Shown: positions 16,224 to 24,394 of the stretch, one piece after another
How the letters are laid out: every line of letters starts with the position of its first letter
Numbering within the stretch: position 1 is the stretch's first letter
NCBI GenBank assembly: GCA_003979185.1
Contig: RYWJ01000004.1
Span: 32,447-75,585 of the forward strand
DNA: 43,139 nt
Reading direction: 5' to 3'
Source of the DNA: Candidatus Saccharimonadota bacterium
GTDB lineage: Bacteria; Patescibacteriota; Saccharimonadia; Saccharimonadales; Saccharimonadaceae
Made by a program: the position numbers and the translations under genes
Notes under the pieces: model-generated
What the model saw: the letters and a program-made list of their open reading frames with translations, nothing else
Databases searched by the model: none
What the model was told of the DNA's origin: nothing

Positions 16224-16349
16224 AGTGTACTCCTAAAATTAATAAAACTTACTGTTATGGTAACAGACGCAAGTCTAAAAGTCTAGGTAGTGAAATATTT
16301 TTCTCCTAAAACCGTTGCCTATATTTTTGCACAAAATGATTATGTTTGT

Positions 16350-16355
16350 TATAAT
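16350..16355 (+). promoter_or_regulatory. -10 box of a leaderless transcript (CYTH gene)
   Basis: TATAAT followed by 6 bases and ATG 16362, with no Shine-Dalgarno. It rejects the upstream in-frame start at 16290, which would lie in front of the promoter. Confidence 0.65.
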
Positions 16356-16361
16356 AGTAAT

Positions 16362-16931
16362 ATGAAGAAATTGATTGTAAAAAGTCAATTACCGGATCGT
16401 GTGACTTTTGATCGACAGCTGGCCAATATCGGCATGGAACTTTCGCCAGTTATTTGGCAACACGAAAGGGTATACTTGCCGAGTGATTATCGTCCAGCGA
16501 TGAATTTTCCGAGATTGGTCATGCGTACTGAAGTGCGTACAACGGAACAGCCAGCGATCTATTCGATGTATTTGAAACGTCATATTGAAGATAGTGGGGT
16601 CGACTGGGTGAATTTTACTGAAGTAAAGAATTACACTGAAGCAACTGGTATCATCCATCAGCTTGGTTTTCGTAAGGCCGCTGAGGTTAGTCGTCAACGC
16701 CAAGAATTATGGCTAGACGATAAGACTGTGATTTATTTGGATAAAGTCGAAGGTCTGGATGGGTATTTTTTGAAATTAGAAGCTGAGCTGATTGACGACG
16801 AGCCAATTGATTTATTACGTCGTGATTTGTTCAATATCTTGCATATACTGGGTCAGGAAACTTTTGTTATGCAGACCTATTTTAGCTTGTTTTCTGAGCA
16901 GATTCAGCCATATTTCTTACCCGAAGAATAG
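16362..16931 (+). CDS. CYTH-domain protein (adenylate cyclase class IV / triphosphatase-like)
   Basis: This 189-residue protein has the alternating charged strands of the CYTH triphosphate-tunnel fold: SMYLKRHIED, GFRKAAEVSRQRQELWLDD, VIYLDKVEGLDGYFLKLEAEL. The pattern R-x-R ... IYLD-x-VEGLG-x-F-x-K-x-E-x-E matches the CyaB-like branch. The first ExExK element is not clear, so this may be a divergent member. CYTH enzymes hydrolyse or cyclise triphosphate substrates such as thiamine triphosphate, ATP or inorganic triphosphate; which one cannot be told here. No operon partner. Confidence 0.65.
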   Translation: MKKLIVKSQLPDRVTFDRQLANIGMELSPVIWQHERVYLPSDYRPAMNFPRLVMRTEVRTTEQPAIYSMYLKRHIEDSGVDWVNFTEVKNYTEATGIIHQLGFRKAAEVSRQRQELWLDDKTVIYLDKVEGLDGYFLKLEAELIDDEPIDLLRRDLFNILHILGQETFVMQTYFSLFSEQIQPYFLPEE

Positions 16932-16965
16932 AGAGCCTTAAAATAAAAATGTCTGAGTTTCATGG

Positions 16966-16993
16966 TTGACCTTACAAAATACTTATGTATAAT
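16966..16993 (+). promoter_or_regulatory. Promoter of the WGY-domain secreted protein
   Basis: -35 TTGACC (16966-16971), 16-base spacer, -10 TATAAT (16988-16993). A leader of about 55 bases follows with GAAGGG as Shine-Dalgarno. Confidence 0.7.
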
Positions 16994-17054
16994 AGGTAAC
17001 ATAGAGATCTGATTATAAACAATAAAAAGACAAATAGAAGGGAATATAATTATT

Positions 17055-17735
17055 ATGTCGAATATTTCAAAAACGATTGCCGTGCTGGGCGTAGTAGCTG
17101 GTCTCGGCGTCGCTGCTTTGCCATTAAGCACTTATGCTGCTCCAACCGTATGGTCGCAAACTGGTGGTTCTGATACTACCTACGGCTCAGATGAGGACGG
17201 TAATCACTTTGTTAAGAAAGACACTGACATCAAGCTTACTATTGAAGATGTCCTCAGTATTGATACCGACGCAACCGAAGTAGAACTAACTTCTACAGAT
17301 GGAACTGAATATACTAATGCCGCTCCACTTAATGTAACTGTAGTTAGCAAAAACTCTAAGGGCTACAACTTGACTATCGCTGGTACGGCCGATACAAACC
17401 CAACTAGCTTGACTAATACTGTCACTTCTAGTGATCAGATTACGGCAGGCGCTGGTACTTTCACTGCTCCTGCAGCCTTGAGCAATGCTACAACTTCTGA
17501 ATGGGGCTATAGTATTGTGGGAAACACTACTTTCGATGGTGGTTTATACGCTGGTGTCAAGCCGGGTGGTGAGACTATCAAGACTTCTACCGCTTCAACC
17601 GTTAATGCTGGTGAAAAAACTCAGATCAACTTTGCTGCAAAGATCAAGGATGGTCAGGCATCTGGTACCTACAAAGGTAAGGTAACTTTTACCGCTACTA
17701 ATAATCCAAATACCACTCCTACTCCTGAAGCATAG
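17055..17735 (+). CDS. Secreted WxL-like beta-sandwich surface protein
   Basis: This 226-residue protein has a signal peptide (1-28, cleavage near TYA|AP) and is otherwise a Thr/Ser/Asn-rich beta protein. It holds a domain with VVSKNSKGYNLTI, TSEWGYSI and INFAAKIKDGQASGTYKGKVTFTAT. The same WGY ... F.A.I ... SG.Y..V..TAT pattern recurs in both FISUMP surface proteins of this window. The next gene resembles the DUF916-type membrane partner of Gram-positive WxL proteins, so a wall-associated complex is plausible. No anchor motif is present; the C-terminus is a short NTTPTPEA. A terminator with a U-run follows. Confidence 0.65.
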   Translation: MSNISKTIAVLGVVAGLGVAALPLSTYAAPTVWSQTGGSDTTYGSDEDGNHFVKKDTDIKLTIEDVLSIDTDATEVELTSTDGTEYTNAAPLNVTVVSKNSKGYNLTIAGTADTNPTSLTNTVTSSDQITAGAGTFTAPAALSNATTSEWGYSIVGNTTFDGGLYAGVKPGGETIKTSTASTVNAGEKTQINFAAKIKDGQASGTYKGKVTFTATNNPNTTPTPEA

Positions 17736-17749
17736 TATAACTAGTGCTA

Positions 17750-17779
17750 AAATACCGCTCGTAAAGGGCGGTATTTTTG
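17750..17779 (+). terminator. Intrinsic terminator after the WGY-domain gene
   Basis: ATACCGC / GCGGTAT stem around TCGTAAAG, followed by TTTTT. Confidence 0.85.
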
Positions 17780-17828
17780 ATTGTAGAATAAGCATTTTTG
17801 GGATATAATAGACGGAATAAGGAGGTAA

Positions 17829-18767
17829 ATGAAGAGAATTAAAGAATTTTGTCAGTGCCTAAAGATAGGGGTTGTGGCACTTAGCGTAGCTATTGCTAAT
17901 ATGACGGTTGGGGGGGCAGTGATGGCTGCGGAGGATGCACCAGAATATCGTCTTGCCATTACTCCGACGCAGAAAGACCTAAATACAATCAAACCAGGAC
18001 AGACTTATACTGGCGAGTTTGAGATCAGAAATACCGGCAAGCATGATTTTCGTTATGAAATTAGCTTCTCGCCTTACAGTGTTGAGACGGAAACCTACGA
18101 GCCTGACTACGAGAAGGAAACGAAGTATACCGACATAGCTAAGTGGATTACCGTCGATGCCGAGGAGGGATTTTTAAAAGCCGGCGAGAATGTTACTCTA
18201 AAATATAAAGTCGATGTCCCAGAAAATGCTCATGCTGGGGCGCAGGCCGCTACAATCATGGTAACAATGACCAATGATAATGAGGCTAATGATACCGCCG
18301 TGCAAACCGTCCGTCAGCTTGGCTATCTGGTTTATGGTAACGTTGATGGCGAAACAGTTAAGACCGCAGAGATCCTTGAGAATAAAATTCCGAGTTTTCT
18401 TTTTAAGCCACCAGTGCAGGCGACTTCACTAGTCGAGAATACCGGTAATATTTATACGGTTGCTAAGTATAGCGTACAGGTTTTTCCGTTGTTTGGTGAT
18501 GAAGAGATTTATACCAACGAAGAAAATCCTGATGGAAATATCATTTTTCCGGAAACTCGTAGATATAATACGGTGAGTTGGGATGGTGCACCGCAATTAG
18601 GAATCTTTCGTGTGCGACAAACGATCGAGATCTTTGACGAAAAGAGTGTTGAGGAAAAAATTGTATTCTTGTGTCCGATCTGGTTTTTGTTTATCGTGTT
18701 ATTACTAATTTTCTTCATGATTTTCTGGATTATTAGTCGTATTGTGAAGCGTAGGAACGAAAAATAA
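17829..18767 (+). CDS. Membrane-anchored DUF916/WxL-interacting-like protein
   Basis: This 312-residue protein has a signal peptide (about 1-34, ending VMAAED), an Ig-like N-terminal domain beginning YRLAITPTQKDLNTIKPGQTYTGEFEIRNTGK (about 38-70), a PapD-like WITVDAEEGFLKAGENVTLKYKVDVPENAHAG segment, a second beta domain with RQLGYLVYGN, and a C-terminal membrane helix (about 282-303) followed by KRRNEK. This order matches the DUF916/DUF3324-type proteins that accompany WxL surface proteins in Firmicutes. It has its own TATAAT and an AAGGAGG Shine-Dalgarno. Assignment by architecture; partner binding is inferred. Confidence 0.65.
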   Translation: MKRIKEFCQCLKIGVVALSVAIANMTVGGAVMAAEDAPEYRLAITPTQKDLNTIKPGQTYTGEFEIRNTGKHDFRYEISFSPYSVETETYEPDYEKETKYTDIAKWITVDAEEGFLKAGENVTLKYKVDVPENAHAGAQAATIMVTMTNDNEANDTAVQTVRQLGYLVYGNVDGETVKTAEILENKIPSFLFKPPVQATSLVENTGNIYTVAKYSVQVFPLFGDEEIYTNEENPDGNIIFPETRRYNTVSWDGAPQLGIFRVRQTIEIFDEKSVEEKIVFLCPIWFLFIVLLLIFFMIFWIISRIVKRRNEK

Positions 18768-18870
18768 GTCAGCTTGCCTAGTAAATCGTTGGGTTTGCAG
18801 ACCATATAAATATGCGTTTATTGCTACCGAGAATAGGATGTAGTAGAATATAGTTATAAGGAGGAAATGT

Positions 18871-19512
18871 ATGTCATATCAATTAACGTTGAATAAGCGT
18901 AGTGAGCAAGGCTCAAAAGCTAAAGCTTTGCGCAAGGCTGGTCTTGTTACTTCTGTCGTTTATGGTGCAGGTGAGCCAGTATTAACTAGTTCAGTTTATA
19001 ATGAAACTGAGAAAGCCTTGAGCGCAGTGGGGTATCATTCGCCTGTAGAATTGCAAATTGATGGTCAAGTTCAGCTAGCCATCGTTAAAAGTGTTGCTGT
19101 TGATCCGGTATCTCGTCGAGTGATGAACATAGAATTCCAAGCAGTTTCCGAGAGTGAAGTAGTTGAAGCAAGCGCGCCAATCGTGGTTAAAGACTTCGAT
19201 AAGTCAGAAGCAGCCAAGAAACATTATACTTTGTTGCAAGTCTTGGAAGAGGCAGCTGTGAAAGCCAAGCCATCCCAGTTGCCAAAGGAACTGATCATCG
19301 ACGGTAGTAAACTCAATGATGTGGAAGACCGACTAACTTTAGCGGATATTGAGATGCCAAATGGGGTCGAGCTAGTCGACGCTGCAACTGCATCTGAGAC
19401 TATCGTTGCTAATGTTTATGATCCAGCTGCTGAGGCGGCTGCTCGTGAAGCAGAAGAAACCCAAGTCGAACCAGTTGCTACTCCAGAAGAGTCCACTGAA
19501 ACATCCGCCTAG
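18871..19512 (+). CDS. rplY: 50S ribosomal protein L25/general stress protein Ctc (bL25, long form)
   Basis: This 213-residue protein has the N-terminal 5S-rRNA-binding domain (LTLNKRSEQGSKAKALRKAGLVTSVVYGAG, residues 4-33; PVELQIDG; VKSVAVDPVSRRVMNIEFQAV) and the C-terminal TL5/Ctc beta domain (PIVVKDFDKSEA ... LPKELIIDGSKLNDVEDRLTLADIEMPNGVEL). The tail is acidic and Thr/Glu-rich. The two-domain length is typical of the Ctc form that stabilises the 5S rRNA region under stress. AAGGAGG lies at 18858-18864. It ends before a strong bidirectional terminator shared with the convergent aldolase fusion. Confidence 0.92.
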   Translation: MSYQLTLNKRSEQGSKAKALRKAGLVTSVVYGAGEPVLTSSVYNETEKALSAVGYHSPVELQIDGQVQLAIVKSVAVDPVSRRVMNIEFQAVSESEVVEASAPIVVKDFDKSEAAKKHYTLLQVLEEAAVKAKPSQLPKELIIDGSKLNDVEDRLTLADIEMPNGVELVDAATASETIVANVYDPAAEAAAREAEETQVEPVATPEESTETSA

Positions 19513-19551
19513 TTTGTCTAGATGGATAGTCGCTGAGTGATGCAACAAAAT

Positions 19552-19577
19552 GACCTCCAGATTTTAATCTGGAGGTC
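19552..19577. terminator. Bidirectional hairpin between rplY and the aldolase fusion
   Basis: GACCTCCAGATT pairs perfectly with AATCTGGAGGTC. It lies between two convergent genes. Confidence 0.75.
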
Positions 19578-19582
19578 TATGT

Positions 19583-21430
19583 TTAACGTAAATATCTGAG
19601 GGCATCAACGTTAGCTTCAAGATGACGTTTGAGTGCAGCTTGAGCGGAACCGATATTGGCTACCTTGCCTTTCCAAAGCGTCATAGCAGGCTCCTGTAAA
19701 GCTCGACTAAAGGCAAAACTGACTGGCCACGGATATGGTGCATTTTGACAAATAGCGGTAAAGTTCTTGGTGGCATCCTTGGAAGCTTGACCGCCGCTGA
19801 GGAACAAAATACCGCCTACGTAGCGTGGTACCGCATGACGCATAATGGCCGCAGTAGCCATACCGATTTCGTCAGTCGTGGCTTGTTTGGCGCAGGTCTT
19901 TCCTGAGAGCACCATGTTGGTCTTAAGAATGCAACCAGCCAGATCAATCCGACGTTGCTCAAGCTTGGTGAAAATAGTAGTTAGCACCCTATCGGTGGCG
20001 GCAGCAGACTCTTCAATCGTATAATCATCATCCCATAAAATATCAGACTCGACGATCGGTACGACACCAGCAAGTTGACATTCTTTAGCAAAATCCGCCA
20101 GAAGCTCAGCATTTTTCTCGACCGCGATGAAACTAGGTTCATTCTTTTGGATTTGGAATTTAGCGCGCCATTTGACAAAGCGGAATCCGGCACTATAAGC
20201 CGCGCGTACACGATCATATAGACCTTTTTTACCAATTGTATAAGACTCACCAGTTTCTGCTAGTTCAGCTAGACCTTGATCAACTTTTAGGCCAGGGACA
20301 ATATTATGATTGGTAAGGTATTCGGCAAGCGTCTGACCATGTTTGACTTTTTGCTTATAGTTAGTACCGCTCAGAATAACGCCGCTAATGTAACGGTTTA
20401 AGTCTGGCATTGTCAGCATTAGTTCACGGTAAGCTTTGCGCTGTTGCTCTCCTCCAGCGATACCAGAGCGTACCAAACGCTCCGTCAGATGCTGATCTGA
20501 CTCATCCATCGCCAAAATACCCTTGTGGGGAGCCATGATGAGCTTGACGACGAGTTGCAAATTATCACGCTTCTCCTTTTCTTTTTTCGCAAGTTCTTGC
20601 AACTTTCGTGCTGACAATGAACCGGCGATCGTAGCTTGCTCAGCATTAAGCCTTGCCCATAATACTGCATCGCTAGCTGAACCACCCACCGAAACTACAC
20701 CTAGCACAGTAGCCACGATTATAGAATATACAGTTAGATGCGTCATCATATCGGCTTTGTTAAGTGACCAGCTTTCTTCAGCCCCACTAAAGATAATCTT
20801 ACGCGGGCTAATATGGCAAACCAGTTGCTGGCTTGGTTTATCTATGGCGACTTTATCGACAATCTCTGGTTCTTGATGAACGGCTGGCTCATCTTCTAGA
20901 AATAATAGATCTGCCATTTCTGCTAATTGTTTGCCAGCTGGAGTAGTATTGCGCTCAGCATGCACGGCTAATTTGGTGGTTGGTGAGAATTTCAAAAAGT
21001 TTTTAATACCATCCACTAATTTTGATGATGGTGTGGTCGAGCGGTCGATCAAAATCCAATCTGGAGTATCTTTTGGCATCGACCAATCAGTGATTTTTCG
21101 ATTGCTAGGAATAAAATAGGTAATGGCGTCGTTGTGCGAGAAGATATAACGATAATTGTCGGGTTCGTTTGGCCAGGAAATATCGCCATCGATGATCTCG
21201 GTTTTAGCATTAAGAATATTGGCGTCCAGCCCTAAGCGGTGCAGCGTAGAGAAGGAAACTGCTGCGCCACCGTAGACGCTAGTGCGACGGAAGAAACTGT
21301 GCGCTTCACCATTAAAACCGAGGTTGAGCCAATCAATCCCATTATCGTCGGTTTCAAAATCATTGTGACGATCGTCCAGTTTAATATAAATATCCTTGAG
21401 GACATTACCGATGATTAGAATCTTGCTCAT
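19583..21430 (-). CDS. PfkB-like sugar kinase fused to class I fructose-bisphosphate aldolase
   Basis: This 615-residue fusion has residues 1-280 resembling PfkB/ribokinase, with IIGNVLKDIYI at the start and YGGAAVSFSTLHRLGL (first PfkB signature). The second signature (DTxGAGD) is degenerate, reading VVSVGGSASDAVLWARLN, though an Asp is kept. Residues from about 290 are a class I aldolase: GILAMDESDQHL, GVILSGTNYKQ, GLKVDQGL, FVKWRAKF, PIVESDIL, CILKTNMV (Schiff-base Lys about 503), GGILFLSGGQAS and PWPVSFAFSRALQEPA. The aldolase half makes or splits fructose-1,6-bisphosphate. The kinase half may supply it from fructose-6-phosphate (inference). A -10 TACAAT lies 6 bases before the ATG. Confidence 0.85.
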   Translation of the reverse strand: MSKILIIGNVLKDIYIKLDDRHNDFETDDNGIDWLNLGFNGEAHSFFRRTSVYGGAAVSFSTLHRLGLDANILNAKTEIIDGDISWPNEPDNYRYIFSHNDAITYFIPSNRKITDWSMPKDTPDWILIDRSTTPSSKLVDGIKNFLKFSPTTKLAVHAERNTTPAGKQLAEMADLLFLEDEPAVHQEPEIVDKVAIDKPSQQLVCHISPRKIIFSGAEESWSLNKADMMTHLTVYSIIVATVLGVVSVGGSASDAVLWARLNAEQATIAGSLSARKLQELAKKEKEKRDNLQLVVKLIMAPHKGILAMDESDQHLTERLVRSGIAGGEQQRKAYRELMLTMPDLNRYISGVILSGTNYKQKVKHGQTLAEYLTNHNIVPGLKVDQGLAELAETGESYTIGKKGLYDRVRAAYSAGFRFVKWRAKFQIQKNEPSFIAVEKNAELLADFAKECQLAGVVPIVESDILWDDDYTIEESAAATDRVLTTIFTKLEQRRIDLAGCILKTNMVLSGKTCAKQATTDEIGMATAAIMRHAVPRYVGGILFLSGGQASKDATKNFTAICQNAPYPWPVSFAFSRALQEPAMTLWKGKVANIGSAQAALKRHLEANVDALRYLR

Positions 21431-21474
21431 GTAATTATTGTACCATAAAACAGTTATGATTATGTGATTTCGGT

Positions 21475-22662
21475 TTAGCCACGTGGTGGTTCGCCCTCTG
21501 GCTCGGAGAGTAACTTCTTGGACTTAATTTCGTAACGTCGACCATTGACTGGGGAAACAAAGTAATCCTCGCTGAGAAGATTGACAAACATTGTTAGATC
21601 TCGGTCGTCCATGATAATGATTGATCCGTCATCGTCGGTCATTAGCTCGAGCTGCATGTCATCGGCATAGTCGATCAGCTTGTCCTGAGACATCTCCTCG
21701 GCAATGTCAAGCGATTGTAATTTTTTAACTAGAGGTTTTTTATCCTGCAGTAGTGTATTGAGAGTTAATCCCTCTGCGAAGGAAAGCTTATATTTATCGG
21801 TCAGCTCTTTGGCTTTCTCATCGGCAATGACTTGCGACTTATAGTCATATTGGAACAGATTCTCAAATTTAGATTGATTAAAAATTACCACATAGCCGTT
21901 GACGATTGCGACTTGGTTGTCATCAGGCATCTTGAGAGCGACTTCAGCTGAGAATGGCTCGAAGCTTTCGCCGTTGAGTTCCCAGCTTGTACCACCCTTG
22001 AGTGCGGAAGACGGGGACAAGGCTTTAGCAATATAAAAAACCTTGGTTTCGCCGCTATCGCTTGGGTAACTAAACTTGGCGATAATACCTTTAACTTTTT
22101 TGAATTCATCAACATGATCAGTGTAAGAGTCAATATTGCGATACTCGTGTTCGATCAGGTGAATCAAAGTCTCCGCGCGGCCGACTCTACTAAGCTTAGT
22201 ACGGTAAATAATTTTATCTTCGCCATCAGACTTTTCGTATTCACGACACTCTAAACCCTTGTCGGCTTCTTTAATAATGTAGCCAGTGGCCTCTTGCATA
22301 AACATGGCTTTGACGCTAGCGGTTAACTTATCGGAGTAGCGCACGCGAAAAGGCGTGTAGTTTTTATTGAAGAGGAAGAGTTCGACTGAAACGTTATTCT
22401 TGACTTCGTCGATTTCATTGGCCCAGTGAAAGACGTCGAAATAATCATCAACAGTAGTATATTCAGCATCGTCTTTCATCGGTTCGGTGCGTGCAGCATC
22501 GGTAGTATTGACATGCTCCTGTGAAGAAAGATCGACAGATTCGGTAGGGGTATCAATATCGGAAGCGGGTAATTCGCTATTAACGTGGTTTTCGCCAGCA
22601 GCTTGAGCGTCTAGGATTTCTTGATTGGTTTGTGGTTCGGAATTATTAGTGTCGTTATCCAT
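21475..22662 (-). CDS. DUF4868/KwaB-like protein (Kiwa defence component homologue?)
   Basis: This 395-residue soluble protein begins with an acidic, low-complexity region of about 80 residues. A core domain of about 310 residues follows, with SVELFLFNKNYTPFRVRYSD, YRTKLSRVGRAETLIHLIEHEY, IIAKFSYPSDSGETKVFYIAKAL, NQVAIVNGYVVIFNQSKFENLFQYD and a C-terminal FVSPVNGRRYEIKSKKLL. The order (initial polar strands, a central I.NG.VVIFNQ.KFE.LF segment, C-terminal basic ending) resembles the DUF4868 fold of KwaB in the Kiwa anti-phage system. This is pattern recall, not a search. No membrane protein KwaA is adjacent. The promoter TATAAT is at 22688-22693 (minus) with a GGAGG Shine-Dalgarno. Confidence 0.45.
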   Translation of the reverse strand: MDNDTNNSEPQTNQEILDAQAAGENHVNSELPASDIDTPTESVDLSSQEHVNTTDAARTEPMKDDAEYTTVDDYFDVFHWANEIDEVKNNVSVELFLFNKNYTPFRVRYSDKLTASVKAMFMQEATGYIIKEADKGLECREYEKSDGEDKIIYRTKLSRVGRAETLIHLIEHEYRNIDSYTDHVDEFKKVKGIIAKFSYPSDSGETKVFYIAKALSPSSALKGGTSWELNGESFEPFSAEVALKMPDDNQVAIVNGYVVIFNQSKFENLFQYDYKSQVIADEKAKELTDKYKLSFAEGLTLNTLLQDKKPLVKKLQSLDIAEEMSQDKLIDYADDMQLELMTDDDGSIIIMDDRDLTMFVNLLSEDYFVSPVNGRRYEIKSKKLLSEPEGEPPRG

Positions 22663-22739
22663 TTTCGATTACCTCCAGTTTGAAACCATTATAAATGAAA
22701 ACGACGCAAAAGAAAAGCAGGAATTCAGATAGGACGTAA

Positions 22740-23277
22740 TATGTGGAAAACTCCAATAGGGGAGTAAGGTGTTGGAAAAACGACCTGTGGAAAACTTTTG
22801 CAATATTTGCGAAAAAAGTTATTAAAAAGGCTTGTGTTTTTATAAAAATAAGTGTAAACTTAAATCAGTGGACGAAAACCCACACAAACAACTAAAATTA
22901 CACAAAAATAAAAGAAGAAAAGTAAAAATAAAGTTGTTAATGCGGGAAACTAAAACCACAAACAAAAATATTATCAAAACAAAGATAAAGTAAATTAACA
23001 GAGTTTGAGATTGACCAACTAGGAGTTTTTGCGCGCGTTTAGGACACGCGACAAAGAATCCGATACGTACCTAAACTAACAAACACCTCCCAATTAACTC
23101 AATTATGGTTCGTGATGTTGAGGCCAACAAAACCCACTCGTAACACGTTATAAGTCTCTCAACGGCTATGATATATGATTTGCTTCGGCAGGTCGAAATC
23201 GTAGTAGATAAATTAACGTCAATCAACATCTTATCAAACAAACAAGAAATTAAACACAAAAACGTGAAAATTTCTAG
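22740..23277. other. AT-rich divergent intergenic region with DnaA-box-like motifs and stem-loops
   Basis: No gene is visible in about 600 bases between the KwaB-like gene and rsmH. Two TGTGGAAAACT copies (22742 and 22786) differ by one base from the DnaA-box complement TGTGGATAA; related CACACAAA and TACACAAAA motifs follow, then long A-rich tracts. From 22990 to 23200 the composition is more balanced and contains pairing such as CGCGT/ACGCG (around 23033-23050), GTTTAGG/CCTAAAC, and GATTT/AAATC around 23178-23200. This could be a replication or regulatory region, or a non-coding RNA. No known RNA family was recognised on either strand. Confidence 0.4.
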
Positions 23278-23313
23278 TTGAACAATCTCAAACAAAGCGT
23301 GTATAATATACAC
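23278..23313 (+). promoter_or_regulatory. rsmH promoter overlapping a palindrome, leaderless
   Basis: -35 TTGAAC (23278-23283), 18-base spacer, -10 TATAAT (23302-23307), and ATG 6 bases later. GTGTATAATATACAC (23299-23313) is a perfect inverted repeat that spans the -10 and touches the start codon; it may be an operator. Confidence 0.65.
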
Positions 23314-24189
23314 ATGGAAGAACTTCATAAGCCAGTTTTACTATCGGAAGTGCTTGCAGTTTTGCAGCCAAAGTCGGGTGAATCATATTTAGATTTGACG
23401 GCGGGCTATGCAGGGCACGCGAGCGAAATTTTGGATGTAACACGGAATTATAAAGACTCGGTCTTAGTGGATCGAGATATTAACGCGGTGAAGTATTTGC
23501 AAGAAAAATTCAAGGATAAACCTTTGCGGATTACGAATAGCGATTTTTATAGTGCGGTGTTACAGGAAATTGAGTGTGGAAACGCTTTCGATATGATATT
23601 AATGGATTTTGGGGTTTCTTCTCCGCAGCTAGATAGGCCAGAGCGAGGTTTTTCGTTTGCGAAAGAGGGTCCGCTGGATATGCGTATGGATCCGACGCAA
23701 GAGCTTAGTGCTGAGATCGTTGTAAACCACTGGAATGAAAGACATTTGGTGGAGATCTTGGAACAATACGGTGAAGAGAAGCCTGGTTTTGCGAGACTAA
23801 TTGCGCGGGCGATTGTGCATGGTAGACCATGGCAGTCGACTAAGCAGTTGGGTGAAGCGTTAGGAAAGTATGGTCGTGGTGGTAAAACCCATCCGGCGAC
23901 GCGAACTTTTCAGGCGATTCGGATCGCAGTCAACGATGAGCTAGGAGAGATCGAACGAACTCTGCCACTATTGCCACGGTTGTTAAAGCCGGGCGGGAGG
24001 GTCGCGATGATTACTTTTCATAGTTTAGAAGATCGGCGTGTCAAGGACTACATGAAAGAAGTGTCTGGGTATGGCGAGGAATCAGAATTGACAGTTTTGA
24101 CCAAAAAGCCCGTGGTTGCGGAAAAATCGGAGTTGTTTATCAACCCGAGGGCGAGAAGTGCGAAACTGCGTGCTGCTGTCAAGTTGTAG
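23314..24189 (+). CDS. rsmH: 16S rRNA (cytosine(1402)-N(4))-methyltransferase RsmH (MraW)
   Basis: This 291-residue protein matches the family length. HKPVLLSEVLAVL opens the protein, LDLTAGYAGHASEIL (about 27-41) is the SAM-binding loop, LMDFGVSSPQLDRPERGFSF (about 101-120) and PLDMRMDP are signature stretches, and TFQAIRIAVNDEL plus ITFHSLEDRRVKDYM lie in the C-terminal half. It methylates N4 of C1402 in 16S rRNA and in most bacteria heads the division/wall cluster, as it does here. The start is set at ATG 23314 by the promoter just upstream; mraZ is absent. Confidence 0.95.
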   Translation: MEELHKPVLLSEVLAVLQPKSGESYLDLTAGYAGHASEILDVTRNYKDSVLVDRDINAVKYLQEKFKDKPLRITNSDFYSAVLQEIECGNAFDMILMDFGVSSPQLDRPERGFSFAKEGPLDMRMDPTQELSAEIVVNHWNERHLVEILEQYGEEKPGFARLIARAIVHGRPWQSTKQLGEALGKYGRGGKTHPATRTFQAIRIAVNDELGEIERTLPLLPRLLKPGGRVAMITFHSLEDRRVKDYMKEVSGYGEESELTVLTKKPVVAEKSELFINPRARSAKLRAAVKL

Positions 24190-24325
24190 AGTGTGGAGAC
24201 TTTGCGAGACTTTTGCAGCGAACGCCGATGTAGCGAATCGTTCTTGGTATGATAAAGGCAGTTATTTTTGATCAGAAATCAAGGATGCCTGCAAAATAAA
24301 AACATAATACAAAAAGGAGGCTTAT

Positions 24326-24394
24326 ATGCCACGTCAAATCATCGTAACTAGCAACCGTTCTCGCGCTCAAAAAGTGCAAGTTCACTTCCGCTAG
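24326..24394 (+). CDS. 22-residue basic small protein or leader peptide
   Basis: ATG 24326 is preceded by AAGGAGG at 24314-24320 with 5 bases spacing, the strongest ribosome-binding site in the window. It encodes MPRQIIVTSNRSRAQKVQVHFR, then TAG. The product is basic, soluble and rich in Arg/Gln/Val. A small stem (CTAGAAAAATCTAG) covers the stop codon, and a long structured leader follows before the FtsL-like gene. The peptide could be a leader controlling the downstream division genes or a tiny standalone protein. I do not recognise it. Confidence 0.5.
   Translation: MPRQIIVTSNRSRAQKVQVHFR

Noticed and set aside
16290..16361. Upstream start at 16290 for the CYTH gene
   Set aside because: The region includes the -10 box 6 bases before ATG 16362; translation from 16290 would begin upstream of the promoter.
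22740..23277. Replication origin as a firm call
   Set aside because: The TGTGGAAAA motifs differ from the DnaA box, dnaA/dnaN are not adjacent and skew cannot be judged from one window. It is kept only as a possibility.
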